Of a DNA stretch of 64,000 nucleotides, positions 53,704 to 62,375 are shown one piece after another. Source of the DNA: Methanococcus maripaludis C5 (GTDB lineage: Archaea; AGJL01; Methanococci; Methanococcales; Methanococcaceae); assembly GCF_000016125.1 (NCBI RefSeq), contig NC_009135.1:1612001-1676000 (forward strand), written 5' to 3'. The notes beneath the pieces are model-generated. The model worked only from the letters and a program-made list of their open reading frames with translations, ran no database searches and was not told where the DNA came from. Every line of letters begins with the position of its first letter. Within the stretch, counting starts at the first letter, position 1. The position numbers and the translations under genes are program-made.

Positions 53704-53738
53704 TTCTCTAACCGAACCCTAATTGGGAGGCTAGAGAA
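53704..53738 (+). promoter_or_regulatory. SECIS element for vhuU
   Basis: Starts four bases after the stop: TTCTCTAACC-GAA-CCCTAATTGGG-A-GGCTAGAGAA. TTCTCTA pairs with TAGAGAA, CC with GG near the loop, and the conserved GAA/A internal loop sits below a CCC/GGG apical stem. Confidence 0.85.
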
Positions 53739-53789
53739 ACCTTCAATAGAAGGCCCCATACCTTTAAAAATTTTTTCGGGGGTTGTCAT

Positions 53790-54977
53790 TTGGCAGGAAT
53801 ATCTATTCAAGAGGATGCTTGCCTTGTGTGTAATGCCTGTGCGAAGGCATGCCCTACAGAGGCAATAGAGATTGCCCCCTTCAAGACATGTATCCAGTGC
53901 TTTAGTTGTGCTAATGCATGTCCGACAGGGGCATTGGTTGTAAAAGATGGAAAATTAGTTTTCAATGGAAGTAAATGTGATTTAGATGGCGCATGTGCAA
54001 AAGCATGCCCTCAAGGAATCAAAAAAGTAGATGACAGATTCCCATACTCCAAAGGACACTGTGTTCTTTGTGAAAAATGTGTTGATATTTGTCCTGCTGA
54101 AATAATTTCACTTCCTGGAAAAGTTGAAAAGCCTAAAAAAGAAGTAGTTATCCCACAAGAACCAATTGCAGTTACAAAAGAATGTGTTGCTTGTGGTGTA
54201 TGTGTTCCAGAGTGTCCGGTTGATGCAATATCCCTTGAAGATATCGCAGTAATCGATACAGACAAGTGTATATACTGTACTGTATGTTCACAAACATGTC
54301 CTTGGAACGCAATCTTTGTAGCAGGAAAAGTGCCTCAAAAAAGACAGAAAACAATCAAATCTTTCACAGTTAATGAGGAAGAATGTATTGGTTGTGAGAA
54401 GTGTGTTGAAGTATGTCCTGGTTCAATGATTGAATACAACGCTAAAGATTTAGGTGTTAACTTACCATTAGCATGCCCTGCATGTGGGCTCTGTGTAGAA
54501 AGCTGTCCAGTTGAAGTTATTAGCTTGGAAGTTGAATATGCAAGCGCAAAACCAGTTACTGACGAAGGTCTTGTCTGGTTAGAAGAAAAATGTGCATACT
54601 GCGGACCTTGTGCAATCAAATGTCCAACAGGTGCAATAAAAGTAGTTAATCCGAAAGGATTAGAATTACCTTCAAAGAAAAAAACCGAAAAAGCAAACGA
54701 ATTCGCAATGTGTATTCGATGCGGTGCCTGTGCAATGAAGTGTCCAACCGGCGCTTTAAAAATGGGTAATGTGGTTCATGAAGGTAAAGAATACACAAGA
54801 GTTGAATTCAGCCCTGCATTATGTAATGAATGCGGCGAATGTGTAGACGTATGTCCACAGAAAACACTGGAACTTACCGGTGACGACAAAATGCCTCTCA
54901 AAGGTTACTGTGTAATGTGCTTGAAATGTATTGAAGCATGTAACAAAACCAAAAAAGAAGCATTAACATTGAAATAA
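53790..54977 (+). CDS. vhuB: Polyferredoxin VhuB
   Basis: 395 residues built from repeated ferredoxin modules. I count twelve cluster motifs, mostly CxxCxxCxxxCP, from '[12 protein letters not shown]' near residue 11 to '[12 protein letters not shown]' at the end, so about six two-cluster ferredoxin domains. The third is atypical ('[12 protein letters not shown]'), with five residues between its first two Cys. The protein probably stores or relays low-potential electrons for the Vhu/Hdr/Fwd complex. It starts at TTG, preceded by GGGGGTTGT. Confidence 0.93.
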   Translation: MAGISIQEDACLVCNACAKACPTEAIEIAPFKTCIQCFSCANACPTGALVVKDGKLVFNGSKCDLDGACAKACPQGIKKVDDRFPYSKGHCVLCEKCVDICPAEIISLPGKVEKPKKEVVIPQEPIAVTKECVACGVCVPECPVDAISLEDIAVIDTDKCIYCTVCSQTCPWNAIFVAGKVPQKRQKTIKSFTVNEEECIGCEKCVEVCPGSMIEYNAKDLGVNLPLACPACGLCVESCPVEVISLEVEYASAKPVTDEGLVWLEEKCAYCGPCAIKCPTGAIKVVNPKGLELPSKKKTEKANEFAMCIRCGACAMKCPTGALKMGNVVHEGKEYTRVEFSPALCNECGECVDVCPQKTLELTGDDKMPLKGYCVMCLKCIEACNKTKKEALTLK

Positions 54978-55004
54978 CCATTCCCATCTTTTTTGGTGAT
55001 AAAA

Positions 55005-56309
55005 GTGGAAGTGTTTAAGAATGTCGTATGCCCATTCTGTGGAACTCTTTGCGATGATATCGAAGTTCTTGTAGAAAATAACCATGTTGTTGGGACTAGA
55101 AATGCATGCAGAATCGGAAATGCAAAATTTATGCACTTCGAGGGCGCTGTAAGATACGAAGACCCCCTCATGAGGGAAAATAAGAAAGATGACTTTAAAA
55201 AGGTTGACTACGAGACTGCGACAGAAGAAACCGCAAGGTTACTCGTCGAAGCAAAGTTACCACTCATTTACGGGTGGAGTTCTGCAGAATGCCATGCACA
55301 ACAATTAGGTGTATTATTGGCTGAAAAAACGAAAGCTATTGTGGATAACACCGCGAGTGTTTGACACGGGCCTTCACTTTTAGCTGTACAGGATGTAGGA
55401 TACCCTGTTTCAACATTAGGAGAAACTAAAAACAGAGCAGACGTTGTCTTGTTCTGGGGTTCAAACCCAATGCATGCTCACCCAAGACACATGAGCAGGT
55501 ACTCAGTATTCCCAAGAGGATTCTTTAGACAAAGAGGTAAACAGGACAGACAGATGATTGTAGTAGATCCAAGAAAAACGGATACTGCAAAACTCGCTGA
55601 CGTTCACCTCCAAGTGGAGCCCCATAAGGATTATGAGCTTGTAAGTGCTCTTAGAGCTGCAGCAAAAGGATTTAATATTGAAGCTGAACAGGTAGCTGGT
55701 GTTCCAACGGAAACCATCTACGAAGCAGTCGACATCTGTAAAAATGCCCAGTTCGGTTCACTCTTCTTCGCGATGGGTGTGACAATGAGTAGGGGAAAAC
55801 ACAGAATTATTGACAATGCTATTCAGTTTGTAATTGATATGAATGCATATACTAAGTTTGTATTGACTCCAATGAGGGGACACTACAACGTTAACGGATT
55901 CAATCAGGTTTCAACCTGGGTTACTGGATACCCATACGGTGTAGACTTCTCAAGAGGATACCCAAGATACAATCCTGGAGAAACTGCTTCAAACGATGTA
56001 TTGCAGAGAGGAGACACCGACATGATGATCAACGTTGCATCAGATGCAGGTGCCCACTTCCCTCAAAAAGCAGTACAGCACATGGCAAAAATCCCGCTTG
56101 TATGTATCGATCCTCACGAAACTCCATCATCTGTAATTTCCAATATTGTACTTCCTCCAGCAATAACTGGACTCGAAGTTTCAGGAACTGCTTACAGAAT
56201 GGACGGTGTTCCAATCGAACTAAGAAAAGTCATCAAAGCTCCTGAAGGAATGCTTTCCGATGCAGAAATAATGAAAATGTTGATCAAAAAGGTCGAAGAA
56301 ATGAAATAA
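55005..56309 (+). CDS. fwuB: Formylmethanofuran dehydrogenase subunit B, selenoprotein
   Basis: 434 residues with UGA at 55362-55364 read as Sec120, in '[16 protein letters not shown]', the position that ligates tungsten or molybdenum in FwdB. The N-terminal '[15 protein letters not shown]' and a following Cys bind a [4Fe-4S] cluster; the remainder is the molybdopterin fold ('[15 protein letters not shown]', '[17 protein letters not shown]'). It catalyses the first step, reducing CO2 to formate for formylmethanofuran. GTG start at 55005 after GGTGAT. Other Fwd subunits are not in the window, so its partners are encoded elsewhere. Confidence 0.95.
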
Positions 56310-56348
56310 TTAAATTTCGGTATCCTACGACTGAAGAAAAAATAACTC

Positions 56349-56379
56349 GTTGAACGGAAACCTTTATGGACCTTTCAAC
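56349..56379 (+). promoter_or_regulatory. SECIS-like hairpin for fwuB
   Basis: About 40 nt after the stop: GTTGAACG-GAA-ACCTTTATGG-A-CCTTTCAAC. GTTGAA pairs with TTCAAC, then a small asymmetric loop, then the GAA/A core and CC/GG apex. Confidence 0.7.
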
Positions 56380-56524
56380 AAAAATCTCTTTTTAAATTAT
56401 TTATTTCAAAATTATTCTGGTTTTTAAAGAATTTATTTTAATTTATTAATAAATAGAAAAATTATATAATTTACAAGTTTGAAATTCATTTTTAGATTTA
56501 GTTATTTTAAAATTAGGTGTTTTT

Positions 56525-57193
56525 ATGGAAATTATACCAGTTATTGATTTAATGGATGGATTGGCAGTTTCGGGAAAAAGCGGGAACAGAAAAGAGTATG
56601 TTCCAATAAAATCTGTTTTAGGTGATTCTTCAGCCCCTATTGATGTAATCAAAAGATACAAAGAAAATGGCGCAAAAAAAGTGTATATTGCAGATTTAAA
56701 CTCGATAATGGGTACCGGAAACAATTTTGAAATTGTAAAAAATTTGGATATTTTTAAAATTGTTGATTTTGGAGTTAAAGATAAAAAAGATTTAGAAAAC
56801 GTCAAAGAATATTCTGAAATGACCATATTGGGAACTGAGACAATAAATGACATTTTGATTTTAAAAGAAGAAAATATTATTTTAAGTCTTGATTTTAAGG
56901 ATGAAAAACTTTTAAATTATGATTTAGATGAAATTTTAAGTGAAATCGATAAAAAAACGCCTTTAATAATCTTAGATATCTCGTCAGTTGGAACTCAAAA
57001 AGGAATTAATGTGGAATTAATAAAAGATATATTGAAAAAAACAGATAATCCCATATACATTGGCGGCGGAATTAAATCTGAGGAGGACTTAAAAATTTCA
57101 AAGGAACTTGGAATTTGTGGAGTATTGATTGGAACTACAATACATAACGGAAAACTCGATTTAAAAAAAATAATTCAAAAGTATGGGGAATAG
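56525..57193 (+). CDS. HisA/HisF-related barrel protein
   Basis: 222 residues resembling HisA: start 'MEIIPVIDLMDGLAVSGKSG', centre 'ILSLDFKDEKLL', phosphate loops 'IYIGGGIKSEEDL' and 'GVLIGTTIHNGKL'. It is shorter than HisA (about 240) and belongs to a methanogen paralogue group of unproven function; genuine HisF is at 26581-27399. GGTGT precedes the ATG. comE begins 1 bp after its stop codon, so they are coupled. Confidence 0.8.
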   Translation: MEIIPVIDLMDGLAVSGKSGNRKEYVPIKSVLGDSSAPIDVIKRYKENGAKKVYIADLNSIMGTGNNFEIVKNLDIFKIVDFGVKDKKDLENVKEYSEMTILGTETINDILILKEENIILSLDFKDEKLLNYDLDEILSEIDKKTPLIILDISSVGTQKGINVELIKDILKKTDNPIYIGGGIKSEEDLKISKELGICGVLIGTTIHNGKLDLKKIIQKYGE

Positions 57194-57194
57194 T

Positions 57195-57752
57195 ATGGAA
57201 CTTACAAGATACGAAATTATTAAAATTTTAATGGAATACGTGACCGATGAAATGGTTGTTTGTAACATTGGAATTCCAAGTAAAGAACTCTTTAAAATAA
57301 ACGACAGGGAAAAAAACTTCTACATGTTAGGATCGATGGGTTTATCATCATCCATCGGACATGGTTTAGCACTTTCTGTAGATGAAAAGGTAATTGCAAT
57401 TGATGGGGATGGTTCTGTGTTGATGAATCTGGGTTCTCTTGCAACAATTGGAAAAACAGCTCCAAAAGATTTTTTACTTTTAATTGTTGATAACTGTGCT
57501 TATGGATCAACTGGAAATCAGGAAACTCACTCAACTTGTACTGATTTATACCAAGTCTCAAAAGCATGCGGAATAGATTCAATCGGAGTAATTAATGAAG
57601 ATCAATTAAGAGACGCAGTTAAACTCGCATTAAATGAATCCGGTACAAAAGTAATTGTGGCAAAAGCAAAACCCCATAATGAGAACGTTCCAAACATAAA
57701 TCTCGTTCCAACGGAAATAAAACACAGGTTTATGAAGTCGATAAAAAAATAA
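57195..57752 (+). CDS. comE: Sulfopyruvate decarboxylase beta subunit
   Basis: 185 residues of TPP-binding type. The cofactor motif 'AIDGDGSVLMNLGSLATIG' and the later 'DNCAYGSTGNQETHSTC' match ComE. With ComD it decarboxylates sulfopyruvate to sulfoacetaldehyde in coenzyme M synthesis. comD is not adjacent. The start at 57195 follows GGGGAATA; an in-frame ATG at 57183 is inside the previous gene. Confidence 0.88.
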   Translation: MELTRYEIIKILMEYVTDEMVVCNIGIPSKELFKINDREKNFYMLGSMGLSSSIGHGLALSVDEKVIAIDGDGSVLMNLGSLATIGKTAPKDFLLLIVDNCAYGSTGNQETHSTCTDLYQVSKACGIDSIGVINEDQLRDAVKLALNESGTKVIVAKAKPHNENVPNINLVPTEIKHRFMKSIKK

Positions 57753-57763
57753 ATATAAAAAAG

Positions 57764-58447
57764 TTATTTTCCCAAAAATTTATTTTTAAAGTTTAATATA
57801 TTTTCATAATCCTGATTTATTGGATATCCAACAATAATATGGTCTTTAAATCTATCTAAATCTTCTTTTTTCAAGTCTTCAAGTGAAACTATAAAATCCT
57901 GCCAGTTTCCGTAATAGTTTTCACGCCTTCCAAGATAGTTTTTCATGGAATTTAAAATATTTTCATCCATTTTTTCACAATATGGAATGTAAATTGCTTT
58001 TTTTGAAGAAATATCTGGATTTTCACAGCCGTAAACATAATAAGATATCAAATCGTTTTTTTCGACAAAATCTTTTACAAGTTTTTCGACACCTTCAGTT
58101 CCAACCCAGATTTTATTTTTATACGAAACTGCTTTTTCTAAAACATTTAAAATTCTTGTTTTTTTGAAATTAGATTCTTGTTCTAAAAGATATGTGCGAT
58201 TACCTAAAACAACGCAGATATCAAAATCATAAGATGAGTATTTTTCTAAAAGTTCAAAAGAATCGGATCTTTTACTTTGAACAGTCAAAACTACTTTTTT
58301 CAAGTCTTCAAGAATGTTTTCATCTAACAACGTAGTTTCAGCATCTATAACGTGGTAATCAAAAGATTTTGAAACGGTTCTGTTTATTTCAAGCAATTTT
58401 TCATAATCATAATTAATTTTAGTCAATTTTGTTGCAATCGCAAGCAT
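57764..58447 (-). CDS. Hypothetical protein of methanogens
   Basis: 227 residues, not recognised with confidence. The sequence is alpha/beta in pattern with 'FDICVVLGNRTYLLEQESN' and 'IWVGTEGVEKLVKDFVEKND' as possible barrel strands, reminiscent of F420-dependent or luciferase-like barrels but shortened. No membrane span or Cys motif. The start at 58447 follows GTGA and overlaps nothing; a longer frame to 58474 would overlap the ferredoxin gene. It is downstream of the ferredoxin and Cbf5 genes on the same strand. Confidence 0.6.
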   Translation of the reverse strand: MLAIATKLTKINYDYEKLLEINRTVSKSFDYHVIDAETTLLDENILEDLKKVVLTVQSKRSDSFELLEKYSSYDFDICVVLGNRTYLLEQESNFKKTRILNVLEKAVSYKNKIWVGTEGVEKLVKDFVEKNDLISYYVYGCENPDISSKKAIYIPYCEKMDENILNSMKNYLGRRENYYGNWQDFIVSLEDLKKEDLDRFKDHIIVGYPINQDYENILNFKNKFLGK

Positions 58448-58457
58448 TTTTTCACAA

Positions 58458-58664
58458 TTATTCTTCAGTTTCAACAGTAATTGCCTGATCAGGGCACTGT
58501 AGTATACAGAGCTGGCAGTTTGTGCATTCTTTTGGATTCACTGGGTTTGGGGGGTAAATTCCTTTTTTATTCAGTGTTTCTGACTTTTTGTAAACGTCTT
58601 TTGGGCACACTTCAATACAGATGTCGCAGCCTTTACAATAATTTTCGTCAATTATAATCTTCAT
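58458..58664 (-). CDS. 2[4Fe-4S] ferredoxin, KorD-like
   Basis: 68 residues with two cluster motifs: 'CKGCDICIEVCP' and 'CTNCQLCILQCP', and 'NKKGIYPPNPVNPKEC' between, which resembles the delta (ferredoxin) subunit of 2-oxoglutarate oxidoreductase. The alpha subunit is encoded at 13976-15058, far away. The start at 58664 follows GGTGA; this start lies inside the 5' end of nothing else but 17 bp before the Cbf5 stop. It could equally be an independent ferredoxin. Confidence 0.82.
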   Translation of the reverse strand: MKIIIDENYCKGCDICIEVCPKDVYKKSETLNKKGIYPPNPVNPKECTNCQLCILQCPDQAITVETEE

Positions 58665-58680
58665 AATATTCACCGCTAAT

Positions 58681-59682
58681 TTATTTCTTCTTTGATTCCG
58701 CTTTAGTTTTATCATTTTTATTTCTTTTTTTCCAGATTCTTGGATAAATTCCTGGCTCCATTATAACACGAGTTATTTCTACAACTTCGCCTTCTTCAGT
58801 TTTTAACATATCTTTTGTATTCATGAGCGGTTTTCCAACTGCAACAGCTTCTCCTTTCAGTGTTTCAATTAAAACAACTTCATCAGTTCCAATTCCTTTT
58901 TCAATTTTTGAAACGCCCGAGGAATAAAGTGTAGCTCCATGGCATACTGCATCAACCGCGCTATCCTTTACAATTATTTTTTTAAGGTGCTGTAGCCCGT
59001 ATTCAAGAGGTTTTACCAATTTTCTTAATTCTTCTTCGTTTCCGTCTTCCTTCCAGAATATGTATGCATCGAGTAAATCCTGCAAATAAACGGCTTCATT
59101 TTCATAAAATGGCCCACTAATAGTTCTTCTAAGTTCCTGCATGTGTGCAGATGTTCCAAGAGCTTCTCCCATATCATCTACGAGTTTTCTGAGATACGTT
59201 CCAGACTGGCATTTTGTTCTAAATAATATATCTCGCCCATCAATTTCTAAAATCTCAATTTCGTAGATTTTTCTAATTCTAAGGCTTCTTTTGACAGCAG
59301 CTTTTAAAGGGGGTCTTTGGTGAATTCTTCCTGTAAATTCTTTAAAAATATTCTCAATGTCCTCAACTTTAGCATCATCATGCAGATGCATCAAACACAC
59401 GTATTCTTTTGGGGGGATATGCCAGATAGGAACGCATTTTGTAGTGTTTCCTAATGCTACTGGAAGTGCCCCTGTAACTTTTGGGTCAAGCGTTCCACCA
59501 TGTCCTGCTTTAACTAAATTTAGCATGTTTCTAACCCATGCGGCAACTTCATGGGATGTTGGGCCTGATGGCTTATCAATTACAACGAGCCCCGTATTTA
59601 GGAGTGTTTTTATATCTCTATTGTATGGATCAGATCCGTAATTATAATCCGTTTTTGATTCTTCTTTTACAATTAATTCCAA
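58681..59682 (-). CDS. cbf5: Pseudouridine synthase Cbf5 (TruB family)
   Basis: 333 residues. The catalytic motif is 'GHGGTLDPKVTGALPVALG' with Asp near residue 66, followed by 'QSGTYLRKLVDDMGEALG' and a C-terminal PUA domain (about 245-320: 'VVLIETLKGEAVAVGKPLMN'). Cbf5 with Nop10, Gar1 and L7Ae makes guide-directed pseudouridines in rRNA and also tRNA U55 in archaea. A TTG start at 59682 follows GGTGAG. nop10 lies at 41295-41450 in this window. Confidence 0.95.
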   Translation of the reverse strand: MELIVKEESKTDYNYGSDPYNRDIKTLLNTGLVVIDKPSGPTSHEVAAWVRNMLNLVKAGHGGTLDPKVTGALPVALGNTTKCVPIWHIPPKEYVCLMHLHDDAKVEDIENIFKEFTGRIHQRPPLKAAVKRSLRIRKIYEIEILEIDGRDILFRTKCQSGTYLRKLVDDMGEALGTSAHMQELRRTISGPFYENEAVYLQDLLDAYIFWKEDGNEEELRKLVKPLEYGLQHLKKIIVKDSAVDAVCHGATLYSSGVSKIEKGIGTDEVVLIETLKGEAVAVGKPLMNTKDMLKTEEGEVVEITRVIMEPGIYPRIWKKRNKNDKTKAESKKK

Positions 59683-59702
59683 AATCTCACCTAATCAACC
59701 TG

Positions 59703-59900
59703 TCATGTTCGTTTTTTATTTCCATTCAATTGTTTTTGATGTTTTTTCATAAATTTGTAGATCCTAAATGCAGTTACAATAATTCCTGTAAAAAATCCAA
59801 TTAATACAAAGCAGTTGTTACTATATGCATTCTTAAGTATATAACCTATTATAATTCCAAATGCTATTGGGAGAACTATTTCAAAAGCGAGATCGATCAT
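59703..59900 (-). CDS. Small two-span membrane protein, AtpZ/AtpI-like
   Basis: 65 residues with two hydrophobic helices, 'IVLPIAFGIIIGYILKNAY' (about 8-26) and 'FVLIGFFTGIIVTAFRIYKF' (about 31-50), and a basic tail. The pattern resembles AtpZ/AtpI family proteins that assist ATP synthase assembly, but that is only a similarity of layout. It lies 20 bp upstream of cbf5 on the same strand. The ribosome binding site is weak. Confidence 0.6.
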   Translation of the reverse strand: MIDLAFEIVLPIAFGIIIGYILKNAYSNNCFVLIGFFTGIIVTAFRIYKFMKKHQKQLNGNKKRT

Positions 59901-59973
59901 CTTTTCAAAATTTATTTTTTAATAATATAAATCATAATCGAAGAAAACTTATTTAAAAATAAATTTAATAGTA

Positions 59974-59984
59974 AATTATATATA
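59974..59984 (+). promoter_or_regulatory. TATA box of tRNA-Trp
   Basis: AATTATATATA is followed about 25 bases later by a TGCA start context (60007-60010) just before the tRNA. Confidence 0.6.
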
Positions 59985-60013
59985 TGTCTTTTTTTATTCT
60001 TATAATGTGCATT

Positions 60014-60177
60014 GGGAGTATGGTGTAGTCTGGTCTATCATCGGGGACTCCAAGTGCCTATATGGCCTTCTTAAGAATCTAAGGATTTTTAAGGCGCACA
60101 AACACAAGTTTGTTGCGCGGACTAAAGCCCGATGCAGGAGAAATCCCTGGACCTGGGTTCAAATCCCAGTACTTCCA
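60014..60177 (+). tRNA. tRNA-Trp (anticodon CCA) with intron
   Basis: Exons give GGGAGTATGGTGTAGTCTGG... with acceptor GGGAGTA pairing TACTTCC and discriminator A. Anticodon loop CTCCAAA contains CCA (60050-60052). The intron sits after position 37, as usual in archaeal tRNA-Trp. The T arm is CTGGGTTCAAATCCCAG. CCA is not encoded. Confidence 0.93.
60054..60142 (+). other. 89-nt intron of tRNA-Trp
   Basis: Borders fit a bulge-helix-bulge: CTCC pairs with GGAG, flanked by 3-base bulges AAG and AAA, with TGC/GCA beyond. The interior has two stems, GCCTT...AAGGC and GCGCACAAAC-ACAA-GTTTGTTGCGC. I find no box C (TGATGA) or box D (CTGA), which many archaeal tRNA-Trp introns carry to guide 2'-O-methylation. 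Confidence 0.8.
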
Positions 60178-60315
60178 CTTTTTTTCTTTTAAAATATATT
60201 ATTTCGCCCCATTAAGGATCATATTCGATTTTATGTTCAAAGTTAAATAAATAAATATATATATTCTGTAACATATATGGATAAATGAACCTATAACACT
60301 GTTCAGGTGGTATTA

Positions 60316-60534
60316 ATGAAATTTTTAGAAAAACTAACATCCAAAAAAGGTCAGGTATCAATGGAAATTGGTATCCTCGTTGCAGCAGCAGTTGCAGTTG
60401 CAGCAATTGCAGCATACTTCTACGCAAGCAATGTTAAAAATTCACAAACAAATACTGGACAAGCAGCATTAGATGCTACAAACTCTCTTGGAAACGTTAC
60501 AAATTCCACGATTACCGATATTGAGAATTTGTAA
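60316..60534 (+). CDS. Class III signal peptide pilin-like protein
   Basis: 72 residues. 'MKFLEKLTSKKG' is a short positively charged leader cleaved by the prepilin peptidase EppA before 'QVSMEIGILVAAAVAVAAIA', matching the QxSxE class III signal. The hydrophobic helix that follows forms the pilus core. The C-terminal part has glycosylation sites (NVT, NST). GGTGGT lies before the ATG; an upstream in-frame GTG at 60307 overlaps this site. It is a close paralogue of the next gene. Confidence 0.9.
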   Translation: MKFLEKLTSKKGQVSMEIGILVAAAVAVAAIAAYFYASNVKNSQTNTGQAALDATNSLGNVTNSTITDIENL

Positions 60535-60556
60535 TTTTTTTTTATTTTTTTATTTT
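60535..60556 (+). terminator. T-rich terminator after first pilin gene
   Basis: A nearly pure T tract with one A interruption begins immediately after the stop codon. Confidence 0.6.
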
Positions 60557-60672
60557 GAACCATATGGCGAAGTTTTCACGGGCTTTATCAAAAAAATAAA
60601 TTATTCTTTTAAGATATTGATCTAACATTATTATGGTTAATTTTTAAGTAGCGGTTTTAAAACTGAATATGC

Positions 60673-60690
60673 ATACATTGTTGAATGTAT
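60673..60690 (+). promoter_or_regulatory. Hairpin upstream of epdE
   Basis: ATACATT-GTTG-AATGTAT, a perfect 7-bp stem with a 4-base loop, 33 bases before the epdE start. It could be a leader RNA hairpin or a protein-binding palindrome. Confidence 0.45.
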
Positions 60691-60723
60691 TATATCCTTT
60701 AAAAAAATTTTAAATGTGGGAAA

Positions 60724-60948
60724 ATGAAAATTTTAGAAAAACTAACCTCCAAAAAAGGTCAATTATCCATGGAAATCGGCATTTTGGTAATGGCCGCAGT
60801 TGCAGTTGCAGCAATTGCTGCGTATTATTATGCAAGCAATGTATCAAATAGTGGAAAACAGATTACGAATTCAACAAATCAGACTACTCAGGTTTTGGCT
60901 AATGCAATAAGTAGTGCTACTGCAGAATTATCTAATATCACAGATTAA
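60724..60948 (+). CDS. epdE: Major type IV-like pilin, class III signal peptide
   Basis: 74-residue precursor. The leader 'MKILEKLTSKKG' is removed before 'QLSMEIGILVMAAVAVAAIA', giving a 62-residue mature protein. The size, sequence and N-linked sites (NST, NQT, NIT) fit the description of the M. maripaludis major pilin EpdE, as I recall it; the symbol is therefore tentative. It differs from the upstream pilin mainly in the C-terminal half. The ribosome binding site GTGGG is four bases before the ATG. T-rich tract and promoter-like AT region lie between the two pilin genes, so each may be transcribed separately. Confidence 0.85.
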   Translation: MKILEKLTSKKGQLSMEIGILVMAAVAVAAIAAYYYASNVSNSGKQITNSTNQTTQVLANAISSATAELSNITD

Positions 60949-60966
60949 CAGATTTCTAGTGATTTT

Positions 60967-61599
60967 ATGAGAATTATTGGATTAACGGATTTACATGACC
61001 GTATAATTAATTTTGATAAACTTTTAAGATACAAACCAGACGTTATCTTACTTTCGGGAGATATAATTCACAAAGGAGATTTTAGAATCATTGATTATTT
61101 AATGAATCTAAATAACAGGGTAAAAATTTTTTTAATTCCTGGAAACTGGGAAACTGAAGAAATAAAACAGATTATGAATGATTCCGGTTTAAATATCGAT
61201 GAAAAAACTGTTAAATTCGAGGATACTATTTTTATGGGGCTTGGTGGCTCAAATATAACTCCGATATGCAGTCCAAACGAATATTCTGAAGATGAAATTT
61301 ACGATAGATTTATAAAAGTTTTAAAAAATGAAAAAATAGACATTAAAAATAATTTTATTATGGTTTCCCACGTTCCCCCAAAAGATACGATGGCGGATAG
61401 GTGTGATGCGGGAAATGTTGGAAGTAGCGCAGTTAGAAAAATTATTGAAGAATTTAAACCCGTTTTATGCGCATGCGGCCATGTTCACGAAAGTAGGTGT
61501 ATTGATAAAATAGGGAATACATTAATTGTAAATCCTTCATCGACGGGATTTTTTATATATGATACAAAAACTAAAAATTTAGAAATACATGATTTATAA
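60967..61599 (+). CDS. Metallophosphoesterase
   Basis: 210 residues of the calcineurin-like family: 'GLTDLHDRIINFDKL' (first metal motif), 'LLSGDIIHKGD', 'IPGNWETEE' (GNHD variant with Trp for His), 'FIMVSHVPP' and 'CACGHVHESR'. The GNWE variant removes one usual His. Likely phosphodiesterase or phosphatase; substrate unknown. GTGAT precedes the ATG. It begins 18 bp after epdE and may be co-transcribed, though a link to pili is not implied. Confidence 0.85.
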   Translation: MRIIGLTDLHDRIINFDKLLRYKPDVILLSGDIIHKGDFRIIDYLMNLNNRVKIFLIPGNWETEEIKQIMNDSGLNIDEKTVKFEDTIFMGLGGSNITPICSPNEYSEDEIYDRFIKVLKNEKIDIKNNFIMVSHVPPKDTMADRCDAGNVGSSAVRKIIEEFKPVLCACGHVHESRCIDKIGNTLIVNPSSTGFFIYDTKTKNLEIHDL

Positions 61600-61600
61600 T

Positions 61601-62242
61601 CTATCTTAAAAGGGTTTTCTTCAAAGAAACTCGTCCTGAAGCTTTTTTCTTTATAAATGCTCTCATATCTAAATAGTATATTAAAATAAACAGATATGGA
61701 ACAAGTATTGCTGGATAATATTCAATTTCAATTAGATTTAATAGTATCAAACCAACCGTTAATATTAGGTATGAAACTATATATAGTTCAAATGCCCAGT
61801 ATCGAACTATACTGTTCCCGATTAGTGCAAATGATGTGATTAGCATGATGAATACCAAGTAAATCATGCTCATGTATCCCAGTGGTATAATGTATAACAA
61901 AAATACGAATAAAAGTGCTGAATAGAATAAAATAATTGCTATATAATACTCAATTCCAAATTCTTCAAGACCGCGAAAACTTGAAGCATCAATGCTCAAT
62001 GAGTTATCAAAATATGCTCTCGAAATTTCAAATACTGCCATTGTAGCTATCGAAAATCCAATAACTGGAACAATACTATCTGTATTCAATGTTTTCAATG
62101 CAATTTCCAAAAGTACGTATGTATTAAGGGTACACATCAATACAATAATCATGTAGTATCCTGTCATGGATTTTGATATTTTGGTAAACACATAACCTAT
62201 TATACCGGAAATTAACACAAGGAGTAATGTTTGATAATCCAT
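61601..62242 (-). CDS. Multi-span membrane protein, unknown function
   Basis: 213 residues with about seven hydrophobic helices and few charged residues outside the ends. I do not recognise a family; short, basic C terminus 'IKKKASGRVSLKKTLLR'. GGAAT precedes the ATG. It converges with the metallophosphoesterase gene (a single base separates the stops) and is divergent from the RecJ-like gene. Confidence 0.7.
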   Translation of the reverse strand: MDYQTLLLVLISGIIGYVFTKISKSMTGYYMIIVLMCTLNTYVLLEIALKTLNTDSIVPVIGFSIATMAVFEISRAYFDNSLSIDASSFRGLEEFGIEYYIAIILFYSALLFVFLLYIIPLGYMSMIYLVFIMLITSFALIGNSIVRYWAFELYIVSYLILTVGLILLNLIEIEYYPAILVPYLFILIYYLDMRAFIKKKASGRVSLKKTLLR

Positions 62243-62375
62243 AAATATTCCTGCAATGGTTTTTTAAGGGTCAATGATAGATATATATTAATTTTATATT
62301 ATATAAATGGTACTCTCACGAGTTTTGAGTTTTAAACGTTTAAATTATGTTTTATTTTGGAATAACGGTGCTGTA

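Noticed and set aside
55005-55364. fwuB as a pseudogene broken by a stop
   Set aside because: The frame continues through UGA at the Sec position and all domain motifs are intact.
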